A stretch of 64,000 nucleotides of DNA, taken from contig NZ_STGT01000006.1 of NCBI RefSeq assembly GCF_004912145.1, positions 231,413 through 295,412 of the forward strand, read 5' to 3'. Below, in pieces: positions 8,362 through 17,210 of this stretch. Below the pieces are notes generated by a model that was not told the origin of the DNA, did no database searches, and saw only the letters and a list, made by a program, of their open reading frames with translations. Position 1 is the stretch's first letter; every line of letters starts with the position of its first letter. The DNA comes from Peteryoungia rhizophila (GTDB lineage Bacteria > Pseudomonadota > Alphaproteobacteria > Rhizobiales > Rhizobiaceae). The translations under genes were made by a program, and so were the position numbers.

Positions 8362-11300
8362 TCACCGCCCCGGCCGTCCCGTTTTGCCCTTCGTCCTTGC
8401 CTTGCGCTTGCCGTCACCCGGATCCTCGTAGGAGCCGGCGCCAGCGCGGGCGCGGATGATGGGGCGAGGGTCGTCTGCACCCCTCACCAAGTTCGCCTCG
8501 CCAATCGGCTTCGCCTCTTGGGGCGAACTATCCTCCCCCACGATTTGAGAGGCGGGGGGAGAGGAAGACTTCGGCTTCTCGGGCAGTTTGCCGGTCACCG
8601 GTTTTTCGGTGCGGCCGACGGTCATTTCGTCGAGGGTGTTCTTGCGGAAATAGGAGCTTTCCGGGCCGGATTTCGGCAGGGGCACGGCGCCGTCGGTGCC
8701 GGGGCCCATGTCGTCGATATGGGGTTTGGAGAAATAGCTGCCCTTGCCTTCCGGGGCGCCCGACTTGTTGCGGCCTGAGGTGGAGATGCGGGGTTGGGTG
8801 TCGCCGTCGGTTTTGGGTCCTCGGGTCAAGCCCGAGGATGACGACGGAGGGGGCGGCGCCAAGTTTTTCCCTCTCGCGCCTTCGGCGCTCGACGCCTCTT
8901 GCCTGGCGATCGGGTCGTCCATGGCGGCGAGTTCGACGGCCTTGAGGCGTTTGATTTCGTCGCGCAGGCGGGCGGCCTTTTCGAAGTCGAGGTCGGCGGC
9001 GGCGTTGCGCATGTCTTTTTCGAGCGCGTTGAGATGGGCCTGGAGGTTGTTGCCGACGAGGTGGCCGCCATCGGCGAAGCCTTTGCCGGAGACGCCGGAG
9101 ATGTCGGCGCGGACGTGGTCGCGTTCGTAGACGCTATCGAGGATGTCGGAGATGCGGGCCTTGACCGATTCCGGCGTGATGCCGTGTTCGGTGTTGTAGG
9201 CCATCTGCTTTTCGCGGCGGCGGGACGTCTCGTCCATGGCGCGCTGCATCGAGCCGGTGATCTGGTCGGCATAGAGGATGACCTTGCCGTCGACGTTTCG
9301 CGCGGCGCGGCCGATGGTCTGGACCAACGAAGTTTCCGAGCGGAGGAAACCTTCCTTGTCGGCATCGAGGATGGCGACGAAGCCGCATTCGGGGATGTCG
9401 AGGCCTTCGCGGAGCAGGTTGATGCCGACGAGCACGTCGAAAGCACCCAAGCGGAGATCGCGGATGATCTCGATGCGCTCCAGCGTGTCGATGTCGGAAT
9501 GCATGTAGCGGACGCGCACGCCCTGTTCATGCAGGTATTCGGTGAGGTCTTCGGCCATGCGCTTGGTGAGCACAGTGACGAGGGTGCGGTAGCCCTTGAG
9601 CGCCGTTTCGCGGATTTCGCCCAGCACGTCGTCGACCTGGGATTTGGCCGGGCGGATTTCGACCGGCGGGTCGATGAGGCCGGTGGGGCGGATGACCTGT
9701 TCGGCGAAGACGCCGCCGGCTTCTTCCATTTCCCAGCTCCCGGGGGTGGCGGAGACGGCGACGGTCTGGGGGCGCATGGCGTCCCATTCCTCGAAGCGCA
9801 GCGGGCGGTTGTCCATGCAGGAGGGCAGGCGGAAGCCGTATTCGGCGAGCGTCGCCTTGCGGCGGAAGTCGCCTCGGTACATGCCGCCGATCTGGGAGAC
9901 GGAGACGTGGCTTTCGTCGATGAAGAGCAGGGCGTTGTCGGGGATGTATTCGAACAGCGTCGGTGGCGGCTCGCCGGGCTTGCGGCCGGTGAGGTAACGC
10001 GAATAGTTCTCGATGCCGGCGCAGGAGCCGGTGGCTTCGAGCATTTCGATGTCGTAGCGGGTGCGCTGTTCCAGCCGCTGGGCTTCGAGCAGGCGGCCGC
10101 CCTTTTCGAGCTCGGCAAGGCGGATTTTCAGCTCGTCCTTGATCGACTTGATCGCGCCGTTTAGGGCGGGGCGCGGCGTGACATAGTGGCTGTTGGCGTA
10201 GATCTTCACCGACTTCATGTCGCCGGTCTTCTTGCCGGTGAGCGGGTCGAATTCGGTGATGCTCTCGATCTCGTCGCCGAAGAGGGTGATGCGCCAGGCG
10301 GCATCCTCCAGGTGGGCGGGGAAGAGTTCGATCGTGTCGCCGCGGACGCGGAAGGAGCCGCGGACGAAGTTGATGTCCTGGCGCTTGTATTGCTGGGCGA
10401 CGAGGTCGGCGAGCAGCTGGCGCTGGTCGATGCGGTCGCCGACCGACATCTGGAAGGTCATGGCGGTGTAGGTTTCGACCGAGCCGATACCATAGATACA
10501 GGAGACCGAGGCGACGATGATGCAGTCGTCGCGCTCGAGGATGGCGCGGGTGGCGGCGTGGCGCATGCGGTCGATCTGTTCGTTGATCGAACTCTCCTTC
10601 TCGATGAAGGTATCCGAGCGCGGCACATAGGCTTCCGGCTGGTAGTAGTCGTAATAGGAGACGAAATATTCCACCGCGTTGTCGGGGAAGAAGTTCTTGA
10701 ACTCGGAATAGAGCTGGGCGGCGAGCGTCTTGTTCGGCGCGAGGATGACGGCCGGGCGCTGGGTCGCTTCGATCACCTTGGCCATGGTGAAAGTTTTTCC
10801 GGAACCGGTGACGCCGAGCAGGACCTGAGTGCGGTCATTGTTGGAGAGGCCCTCGACGAGGTCCTTGATCGCGGTCGGCTGGTCGCCGGCGGGCTCGAAA
10901 TCGGAAACCATGCGGATCTCGACGCCGCCTTCGGATTTCGCCGGCCGGGCCGGGCGGTGGGGCATCCAGAGTTCGCCGTTCTTGAACAGCGGGTTGCCGC
11001 TTTCGATCAGGGCGGTGAGGGCTTCGACCGTGGCCGTGACGGCGCCGGGGGCGAGCGACTGGGCGTCTTCCAGCGACATGTCCATGCCGGCCACGGGGTT
11101 CAAGCCGGCGGCGGCGCGGGTGGCGGGATCGGAGGAGGCGCCGATCGAGACGCCGCGGGAGGTTTTGGTCGAGGTCGTATTCTTGGCGGTGGGTTTGGTG
11201 GTCGCCTTTTCGAGCGCCACCTTCTCCGCATGGCGGCGGGCCTCGATCTCGATCTTCTTGCGGTGTTTGCCGGCCTTCGAGGCGAGTTCGCGCTGGCTTT

Positions 11301-11442
11301 CGACGGTCGACGCCTCGGCTTCCGCCTCCAGCTGCTTCACCCAATCGGAGACGGATCCTCCCAGAGGGGCGCCCTCGAACGGGGCTTGCGGGGCTTCCTC
11401 GAAACCATTCGAGGGGGCGGAGGATTTGGGAGATTTGGCCAT
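8362..11442 (-). CDS. uvrB: Excinuclease ABC subunit B with long terminal extensions
   Basis: A 1,026-residue UvrB, the damage-verifying helicase of nucleotide excision repair, against about 670 in most bacteria. The core begins near residue 180 (SDFEPAGDQPTAI). Walker A GVTGSGKT is at about 209, the beta-hairpin YYDYYQPEAYVP and DEAD-like FIDESH motif follow, and a C-terminal UVR/UvrC-binding motif lies at about 802-832. The first 180 residues are Ala/Lys-rich and probably disordered. Residues after about 860 form a low-complexity tail that contains SSSGLTRGP, encoded by a palindromic repeat. ATG 11442 (MAKSPKSS) is preferred to the upstream ATG at 11511. The catalytic core looks intact, so repair activity is expected. 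Confidence 0.95.
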   Translation of the reverse strand: MAKSPKSSAPSNGFEEAPQAPFEGAPLGGSVSDWVKQLEAEAEASTVESQRELASKAGKHRKKIEIEARRHAEKVALEKATTKPTAKNTTSTKTSRGVSIGASSDPATRAAAGLNPVAGMDMSLEDAQSLAPGAVTATVEALTALIESGNPLFKNGELWMPHRPARPAKSEGGVEIRMVSDFEPAGDQPTAIKDLVEGLSNNDRTQVLLGVTGSGKTFTMAKVIEATQRPAVILAPNKTLAAQLYSEFKNFFPDNAVEYFVSYYDYYQPEAYVPRSDTFIEKESSINEQIDRMRHAATRAILERDDCIIVASVSCIYGIGSVETYTAMTFQMSVGDRIDQRQLLADLVAQQYKRQDINFVRGSFRVRGDTIELFPAHLEDAAWRITLFGDEIESITEFDPLTGKKTGDMKSVKIYANSHYVTPRPALNGAIKSIKDELKIRLAELEKGGRLLEAQRLEQRTRYDIEMLEATGSCAGIENYSRYLTGRKPGEPPPTLFEYIPDNALLFIDESHVSVSQIGGMYRGDFRRKATLAEYGFRLPSCMDNRPLRFEEWDAMRPQTVAVSATPGSWEMEEAGGVFAEQVIRPTGLIDPPVEIRPAKSQVDDVLGEIRETALKGYRTLVTVLTKRMAEDLTEYLHEQGVRVRYMHSDIDTLERIEIIRDLRLGAFDVLVGINLLREGLDIPECGFVAILDADKEGFLRSETSLVQTIGRAARNVDGKVILYADQITGSMQRAMDETSRRREKQMAYNTEHGITPESVKARISDILDSVYERDHVRADISGVSGKGFADGGHLVGNNLQAHLNALEKDMRNAAADLDFEKAARLRDEIKRLKAVELAAMDDPIARQEASSAEGARGKNLAPPPPSSSSGLTRGPKTDGDTQPRISTSGRNKSGAPEGKGSYFSKPHIDDMGPGTDGAVPLPKSGPESSYFRKNTLDEMTVGRTEKPVTGKLPEKPKSSSPPASQIVGEDSSPQEAKPIGEANLVRGADDPRPIIRARAGAGSYEDPGDGKRKARTKGKTGRPGR
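8817..8843. repeat. CCTCGGG/CCCGAGG palindromic element, copy 2, inside uvrB
   Basis: The same 27-bp unit as at 5541-5567, with one difference, lying in frame in the uvrB 3' region. Read on the minus strand it gives SSSGLTRGP. This peptide recurs in unrelated rhizobial proteins because the palindrome inserts into open frames. Confidence 0.8.
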
Positions 11443-11558
11443 GGCCGGAATATGGAGAAGGGCGGCGGCAAAGGGAAGAGGCGGCAGCTGAGAATTGGAA
11501 CGAAAACGCAACGGGTGGCAAGGGTTATGGCCAGCGTGGTGGCAGGAGGGTGGGGACG

Positions 11559-12479
11559 TCAGTGCTTGAAGATGTTGTCACGATGCCAGTCGAGATAATG
11601 CGGATGCGGGCGTAGGTGTGGCGCGGTCGGGACACGAGCCTTGCCGTCCTTGACGAGCAGGTGGGAAATGTCCTCGTTCAAATGGCGAGATTGCAGGATG
11701 GTGAGATCATCGGCCAGGGATAGCAGGCCGCGATCGAACATCCAATGGACGGTGCCTGAGAGGGCAATGCCGTTCTGGACCGAGTCATTTCCACCGCGCT
11801 CGACAGGAACGATATGGGCTGCCTCCACTTCGGGTCGGCCACCGCCATTGATGAGGCGCAGGCCGGTGAAGGCGCAGGTGCGGTCGTAGACGCGGCGGAC
11901 ATGCTGACGGAATTTCGCGTCGCGGAAGGGGCGGTTGATGGTGCTGGAGATGATGGGCCGATCATAGCCGTCGGCGACGTAGCCGGTTTGGTCAGGTTCA
12001 CCGATCTGGAAATAGGATAGCGGATTGGTCTCAGGCGAGATCTCATCCTGCGGATCGACGCGCTGTGGCCACTCATCGGAGTCGGAGAGACCAGCGGTTA
12101 CCAGTGCGGCAAATTCGGCTTCACTGATGATCCGAACGGCTTGAACGCTTCGACCGGGATTGACGATGCCATCCGGACCGACGAGTTGGCGCTCATAGCC
12201 GCCACCCTCCCGATAATCGAGGGGACGATCGAAATCGATATAGTCAGTCAATTTCGCGTAGTGATGATCAGCAAGCTCGTGATCATCCTCGATGACCGCA
12301 ACTCGGGCCAGGCCAGAATAGTAGCGTCCCGGCATGCCTACAAGCGGACCGTAGTAGACGATCCAATCGCCCAGCGCCTGCCTGACACGGGAGAGGTAGG
12401 TCTTTGGAAAGTGGTAGTGCTGACCGCGGACGTCTTTATAGCCGCTTCCGTCCTTGTGGTAGAAAATCGCCTTGGCCAT
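11559..12479 (-). CDS. HNH endonuclease with N-terminal EVE/PUA-like region, possible modification-dependent restriction enzyme
   Basis: A 306-residue protein. The C-terminal half carries an HNH nuclease: a Cys (CAFTGLRL), then EAAHIVPVERGGND, then NGIALSGTVHWMFDRGLLSL, giving the expected His/Asn/His set. The N-terminal 120 residues (HFPKTYLSRVRQALGDWIVY, then a repeated Tyr/Gly pattern) resemble the EVE/PUA-like readers of modified bases that are fused to HNH domains in type IV-like restriction. That second assignment is from pattern only. Base composition matches the host, so it is either ancestral or well ameliorated. The ATG at 12479 is preceded by GGGA. It stands alone, without a methylase. 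Confidence 0.75.
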   Translation of the reverse strand: MAKAIFYHKDGSGYKDVRGQHYHFPKTYLSRVRQALGDWIVYYGPLVGMPGRYYSGLARVAVIEDDHELADHHYAKLTDYIDFDRPLDYREGGGYERQLVGPDGIVNPGRSVQAVRIISEAEFAALVTAGLSDSDEWPQRVDPQDEISPETNPLSYFQIGEPDQTGYVADGYDRPIISSTINRPFRDAKFRQHVRRVYDRTCAFTGLRLINGGGRPEVEAAHIVPVERGGNDSVQNGIALSGTVHWMFDRGLLSLADDLTILQSRHLNEDISHLLVKDGKARVPTAPHLRPHPHYLDWHRDNIFKH

Positions 12480-12551
12480 GTGTGTCCCGAGTCATCCGAT
12501 GATGCTGCCACTATGCCGTGACATCGACGTCGCGCAACCCGGACCTGGCCC

Positions 12552-14606
12552 TCACGCTACAGACAGATGCTTCGACTTGCCCTTGCGCTTGAGGTTGGCG
12601 CTGGGTTGATGGCCGGCGATCCAGGTGTCGAGGGCGCTTGCGGGCATGGGGCGGGCGAAGAGGTAGCCCTGGGCGGTGCCGCAGCCGAGGCGGGCCAGAA
12701 TGGCGGCGTCTTCGGGGGTTTCGACGCCTTCGACGACGATCTCCAGCGACAGGGACTGGCCGAGGCTGACCATGGCGGAGATCAGCTTCTGGTTCGTCTC
12801 GCTGCGGGCGACGTCCTTGACGAAGCTGCGGTCGATCTTAAGGCGGTCGATCTTGAGGCCGATGAGATAGGCGAGCGAGGAATGGCCCATGCCGAAATCG
12901 TCAACGGCGAGCTTGTAACCGGCTTCTTCCATCTGCTTCAGCTGGGCGTCGGCAAGAGCCGGGTCAAGAATCGCCTCTTCGGTGATTTCGATCTCCAGCG
13001 AGGCGGGATTGACGCCGTGTTCGCTGGTCACGCGGTGCAGCATGCAGGCGACGGAATACAGCGCGAATTCGCGCGGCGAGACGTTGAGGGCCACGGTCAC
13101 GTCGGGCAAGCCCAACTCCGGCAGGCGGCGCACGAGCAGGCAGGCGTCGCGGGCGATGCGGGCGGTGAACTGTTCGGAGAGATGCACGGCGCGGGCGGCA
13201 TTGACGATTTCCGGCGGGGAGACGAAGCCGAGCTGCGGATGCTGCCAGCGGACCAGCGCCTCGAAACCCGTGATGCGGCGCGTGACCAGATCGACCTGGG
13301 GCTGGAACCAGGCGCCGATCGCGCCCGTCTGGATGGCGCGTTCGAGATCCTGCTCGATGATCCGCCGACGCTCGGCATTCTTGCGCAGATCCGGATCGAA
13401 CTCGCGCAATTGCCGGCGGTCGCTGCGTTTGGCGTCATAGAGCGCCATGTCGGCGCATGCGAGCAGTTCCTCGGCATCGCTGGCATGCTCGGGATAGGCC
13501 GCGAGGCCGACGCTGAGGCCGACGACGGTCTGGCGTTGGTACCACTGGATCGGCTGGCGGCTCGCTTCCAGGACTGAGGCCGCATGGGTCCGGGCCCGGT
13601 TGAGCGCGTCCGCCCCGCTGACGATGACGGCGAATTCGTCGCCGCCGAGACGCGCGATCAGACTGCCATCCTCGACGATCGAGGAAAGACGGGCGGCGAT
13701 CGCGCGGAGCAGCGCATCGCCGGCGCTGTGACCAAGCGTATCGTTGATCGACTGGAAACGCTCGACGTCGAAAATCAGCAATGCGACCTCTTCATCGACG
13801 ACCCGGGCGCGGGCGATGTCGCCGGCCAGCCGGCCGTGAAAGAAGACCCGGTTGGCAAGCCCCGTGAGCGTGTCGCGATTGGCCAGCGCCTCGAGGCGGG
13901 TGTTCTGGCGCAGGATGTCACTGTTGGCGCGGGTCAGGCTGTCGGCAAGCGCCGTTGCCTCGTGGCGGGCCACCTGGCTGTTGACGAACATGCGTTCCGC
14001 CCAGAGGCTGCGGCGGATGAAGATGAGGATCATCAGCGACAGGCAGAGCCCGATCAGCACTTCGTTGGGGCGCCACAGGCCAATGAGACTGACCATCAGT
14101 GAAATAAGGATAGGGATCGAATAGTTGAGGGCGAGCGGAGTATTGCCGATCTGCTTGATGACCGCGCCGGCCGCCATTCCGCCCATGATCAGCAACAACG
14201 AGGCGTGCTGACCGAGGGGTTCGAAATTGGTGACGGCCCAGGGCAGGGCCGCCCAGACGGTGCCGAGTGCGAGTGCTCCGAGGGACAGAATCCTGAGGGA
14301 AAACTTCGGGGCGGACAACAGAAGACCACGCCGTGTCAGCGCTTTCATCGAGTAGGCGCGGACCCCGACCATGACGAGTGCTACGCCGTACCAGATGAGG
14401 CTGGTCCAGCTTGCCTCGTGCTGCATGGAGAGGATCAAGATGCAGACGGAGAGGGTGATCAGGTTGAGTGCCAGGGTCGAGTGGTATCCATCGGCGACGT
14501 CCGCCACCTTGGCTTGCAGCACTGCCGGCATGATGTCGCCGCTTCGGCTCTCACTCAACCACATAATACAAAGCCCATACCTATCGCAATAAATACTCAA
14601 TAACAT
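12552..14606 (-). CDS. Membrane GGDEF-EAL cyclic-di-GMP enzyme
   Basis: A protein of up to 684 residues with about six N-terminal membrane segments (residues 40-215, unlike a classical extracellular sensor), a short coiled linker, a GGDEF domain with intact RLGGDEFAVIV (about 315-325), and an EAL domain with FEALVRWQH (about 447), DDFGMGHSS, KIDRSFV and EGVET. Both diguanylate cyclase and phosphodiesterase residues are present, so either activity is possible. The N-terminus is uncertain: ATG 14606, 14564 and 14531 all lack a good ribosome site; the last (MPAVLQAKV) sits just before the first membrane segment. Likely tunes motility or surface attachment. Confidence 0.92.
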   Translation of the reverse strand: MLLSIYCDRYGLCIMWLSESRSGDIMPAVLQAKVADVADGYHSTLALNLITLSVCILILSMQHEASWTSLIWYGVALVMVGVRAYSMKALTRRGLLLSAPKFSLRILSLGALALGTVWAALPWAVTNFEPLGQHASLLLIMGGMAAGAVIKQIGNTPLALNYSIPILISLMVSLIGLWRPNEVLIGLCLSLMILIFIRRSLWAERMFVNSQVARHEATALADSLTRANSDILRQNTRLEALANRDTLTGLANRVFFHGRLAGDIARARVVDEEVALLIFDVERFQSINDTLGHSAGDALLRAIAARLSSIVEDGSLIARLGGDEFAVIVSGADALNRARTHAASVLEASRQPIQWYQRQTVVGLSVGLAAYPEHASDAEELLACADMALYDAKRSDRRQLREFDPDLRKNAERRRIIEQDLERAIQTGAIGAWFQPQVDLVTRRITGFEALVRWQHPQLGFVSPPEIVNAARAVHLSEQFTARIARDACLLVRRLPELGLPDVTVALNVSPREFALYSVACMLHRVTSEHGVNPASLEIEITEEAILDPALADAQLKQMEEAGYKLAVDDFGMGHSSLAYLIGLKIDRLKIDRSFVKDVARSETNQKLISAMVSLGQSLSLEIVVEGVETPEDAAILARLGCGTAQGYLFARPMPASALDTWIAGHQPSANLKRKGKSKHLSVA

Positions 14607-14639
14607 GAGCGACTTAACGGTATGTTACGGCGTCTTTGC

Positions 14640-14775
14640 GCAATTTAACTAGAAATCACCAGCGACTTTTTGGTGGCCTGCAGGGAATGTTGTCTGCCCG
14701 TGTGGGGCGAGCTTCTGGCCGTTGCCCGTCACAGGTGAGCATGCCTCAGGTTGTGGCGAGGCATGCTATTTTCGC
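14640..14775 (+). ncRNA. Possible small RNA ending in an orphan terminator
   Basis: A strong hairpin, AGCATGCCTC (14738-14747) with GAGGCATGCT (14758-14767), followed by ATTTTC, lies between two divergent genes where no coding transcript should end. A smaller CACCA/TGGTG hairpin sits at about 14657-14675. Together these suggest a short + strand transcript, or a leader attenuator for the DUF486 gene at 14897. No promoter was identified. Confidence 0.3.
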
Positions 14776-14896
14776 ATGTTGGGGGCGCAAAACTCTGCAG
14801 CGCCATGATCCCCGGAATTTGATAAAGTGAAAGCGACGGACGAGCAGTGACTCGCCGGCCGTTCCCTCCGCCATCCTCCCAACTCACGAGTTCTCC

Positions 14897-15247
14897 ATGC
14901 CGAGCTTCTCCCCCGCCGCTCTCTGGCCGATCCTGCTTCTGTCCTTGTCCAACATCTTCATGACCTTCGCCTGGTATGGGCATCTCAAATACAAGACCTC
15001 GGCGCTGTGGATCGCCATCGCCGCCAGCTGGGGTATCGCCTTCTTCGAATATTGTCTCGCCGTGCCCGCCAATCGCATTGGCTCGGAGGTCTATTCGGCA
15101 GCTCAGCTGAAGACGATGCAGGAGGTGATCACGCTGATCGTCTTCGCCGGCTTCTCTGTCTTCTTCCTGAAGGAGAGCCTGACGATCAATCATGCAATCG
15201 GCTTCGCCCTGATTGCTGCCGGCGCGGCCTTCGTGTTTCGCGGATAA
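14897..15247 (+). CDS. DUF486 small four-helix membrane protein
   Basis: A 116-residue integral membrane protein of the DUF486 family, distantly like EamA/SMR drug-metabolite transporters, with four hydrophobic helices. The family hallmarks FMTFAWYGHLKY, FFEYCLAVPANRIG and the C-terminal GFALIAAGAAFVFRG are clear. Its substrate is unknown. The ATG at 14897 follows a poor ribosome site (CGAGTTCTCC), but the conserved start is right. Single gene. Confidence 0.9.
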   Translation: MPSFSPAALWPILLLSLSNIFMTFAWYGHLKYKTSALWIAIAASWGIAFFEYCLAVPANRIGSEVYSAAQLKTMQEVITLIVFAGFSVFFLKESLTINHAIGFALIAAGAAFVFRG

Positions 15248-15301
15248 AGGAGAGGCGGACGCGGGATTTCGCGCCCGTCTCTCAACCCCGAAATACATTC
15301 G

Positions 15302-15739
15302 TCAATTCGTCGACGCGATTGCATCCGCTTCGATGCGCCATGCCGGCAGCACGATGGCGAGCATCAACACGGTGTTGAGCAAAACGTTGACCGTCGCGCC
15401 AGCCACGAAGGAGCCGGTGCTGTCGACGAGATACCAGGCGAGGGTCGACTCGATCAGCAGCAGACGGGCCAGTCGGGGATCTGCTGGCATGAGGCGATCG
15501 ATGATAAGCCACATCATGACGGCCCAGCCGACCATGACGCCGCCACTGATGGCAGCGAGTACGCGGGCCGACTCCGTGTCGATCCTCTGCGTGTCGTCGA
15601 AAGGCCAGAAGACGATATCGGCCAGCATGTTTGCCGGCCAGGCGGTGGTGGGATGCGCGCCCAGCGCGACCAGCAGCCCGAGGGCCACGATGAACAGGCT
15701 CATCATTTTGAGCCAGGATGCGGATAATGAATGTGTCAT
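15302..15739 (-). CDS. Hypothetical inner-membrane protein
   Basis: A 145-residue protein with about four hydrophobic segments (residues 12-30, 65-83, 95-112 and 118-135) and no recognised motif. AGGGAGA precedes the ATG at 15739. It is divergent from the XRE-type regulator at 15861 with 121 bp between starts, so that regulator probably controls it. Function unknown. Confidence 0.75.
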   Translation of the reverse strand: MTHSLSASWLKMMSLFIVALGLLVALGAHPTTAWPANMLADIVFWPFDDTQRIDTESARVLAAISGGVMVGWAVMMWLIIDRLMPADPRLARLLLIESTLAWYLVDSTGSFVAGATVNVLLNTVLMLAIVLPAWRIEADAIASTN

Positions 15740-15860
15740 TCGATGTCTCCCTTGGTTTGAGCATCGCCATCATCCGGCGGCCGGGTGTTGCGCTCAATTA
15801 CCCGGGAGGTAAGTGACGGCTTTCGCGTTCCATGGCATGACGGACCTCCTGGAGGTTCCG

Positions 15861-16640
15861 ATGGCACTCGAATTCGCACGGCAGTTGAAGATCTGGAGAG
15901 GCCACCGGCGGATGAGCCAGTTGCAGCTGGCGCTGGAGGCGGATGTCTCTGCGCGCCACATCGCCTTTCTGGAGACAGGGCGTGCCCGGCCGAGCCAGGC
16001 GATGGTGCTGCGGCTCGGTGAAGCACTCGACATGCCGAGGGCGGAGCGCAATGTGATGCTGGATGCCGCCGGTTTCCGGCCGGCTTATGGGCGTCGAAGT
16101 TTCGACGACGAGACGCTTGCGCCGGTACGCCACGCGATCGCGCATATGATCAAGGGGCATCTGCCTTATCCGGCCTTCGTTTTCGACCGGCACTGGATCA
16201 TTCTCGATGCCAATGACAGCGGGCGGGCCATGCTGTCCGGTTTTGGGCTCTCCGATGGCGACAGCTTCAGCGACTTTCTTCTTCGGCCCGGACAGGGGAT
16301 GGCTCTGGTCGAGAACTGGGCCGAGGTGGCTTCCCATCTTTCCTCTCGGTTCCGTCTGGAAAGTGCCCATCTGGGCGGTGATGCCGTGCTGGACGAGGCT
16401 GCGGCAGCTTTGGCAAGGGAGGCGGGAAGCAGTTCACATGCCGGCCATGTCGACCTGCCACCGGTCGTGCCGGTGCGCTTCCGGTTTGCCGGCGGCGTCT
16501 TTCCGATGTTCTCGACGATTGCGCAATTCGGGACGGCCGAAGACATTGCGCTGGCTGATATCAAGATCGAGATGTTCTTTCCCGCAGATGCGACCACGGA
16601 GCAGTTGTTCCGGCAAATGGCCGCAGGGCAGGCTGGCTAG
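15861..16640 (+). CDS. XRE-type regulator with MmyB-like ligand-binding domain
   Basis: A 259-residue transcription factor. Residues 5-65 form a Cro/cI helix-turn-helix (RRMSQLQLALEADVSARHIA, then FLETGRARPS). The remaining 190 residues match the MmyB-like ligand-binding domain (PAYGRRSFDDETLAPVRHAI, FDRHWIILDAN), a PAS-related fold found in regulators from actinobacteria and alphaproteobacteria. The frame is open from 15813, but GGAGG five bases before the ATG at 15861 fixes the start. The divergent membrane-protein gene is the likely target. Confidence 0.88.
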   Translation: MALEFARQLKIWRGHRRMSQLQLALEADVSARHIAFLETGRARPSQAMVLRLGEALDMPRAERNVMLDAAGFRPAYGRRSFDDETLAPVRHAIAHMIKGHLPYPAFVFDRHWIILDANDSGRAMLSGFGLSDGDSFSDFLLRPGQGMALVENWAEVASHLSSRFRLESAHLGGDAVLDEAAAALAREAGSSSHAGHVDLPPVVPVRFRFAGGVFPMFSTIAQFGTAEDIALADIKIEMFFPADATTEQLFRQMAAGQAG

Positions 16641-16646
16641 AGTTTC

Positions 16647-17036
16647 CTAGAGCGCCGGGACCGGCGTGGGCTTGCCCTCGGCATCGAGCGCCACCATGAC
16701 GAAGGTCGCCTCCGTGACCTTTTGCATGACATGGGTGAGATAGCGCTGGGCCCAGGTTTCGACCTTCAGCGTCATGGAGGTGCGACCGACGCGGGCGATT
16801 TCGGTATAGACGCAGAGCGTGTCGCCGATCTTGACCGGCATGGCGAACGCCATTTCCTGCACTGCGGCAGTCACGACACGGCCGCGGGCACGCTCGGCGG
16901 CGCGTATGCCACAGGCCAGATCCATCTGCGCCATGACCCAGCCACCAAAGATGTCGCCCGCAGCGTTCGCGTCAGCAGGCATGGCCAGCGTCCTCAAGGT
17001 CAGTTCGCCGGTCGGTGTATCGCTCTGGGCGGCCAT
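16647..17036 (-). CDS. Hotdog-fold acyl-CoA thioesterase (YciA/BACH-like)
   Basis: A 129-residue single hotdog domain that hydrolyses acyl-CoA thioesters. Motifs DANAAGDIFGGWVMAQMD and the C-terminal beta strand region ATFVMVALD are typical of the YciA family. The ATG at 17036 (MAAQSDTP) has AGGAGA upstream; a longer frame to 17069 lacks support. It ends 6 bp from the converging XRE regulator gene. Chain-length preference cannot be told. Confidence 0.9.
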   Translation of the reverse strand: MAAQSDTPTGELTLRTLAMPADANAAGDIFGGWVMAQMDLACGIRAAERARGRVVTAAVQEMAFAMPVKIGDTLCVYTEIARVGRTSMTLKVETWAQRYLTHVMQKVTEATFVMVALDAEGKPTPVPAL

Positions 17037-17210
17037 GGAATTTTTCTCCTTCACTGCGTGCAGGCGCAAGAGACCGGCATGCGAACGCGAGCGCCACTAT
17101 AAATTATGAGGGATGAGAATCCGCCCCTTAAATCTCGCAGTGCAAATTTACGGACTTTAGAACTGATAAATATCAAAATTTAGCATTCTAACTATTTGGG
17201 GGTGGGCAAT

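Noticed and set aside
8899..11598. Long + strand open frames opposite uvrB (8899-10164 and 10186-11598)
   Set aside because: Mirror images of a well-conserved gene; high GC coding sequence on one strand leaves the complement open.
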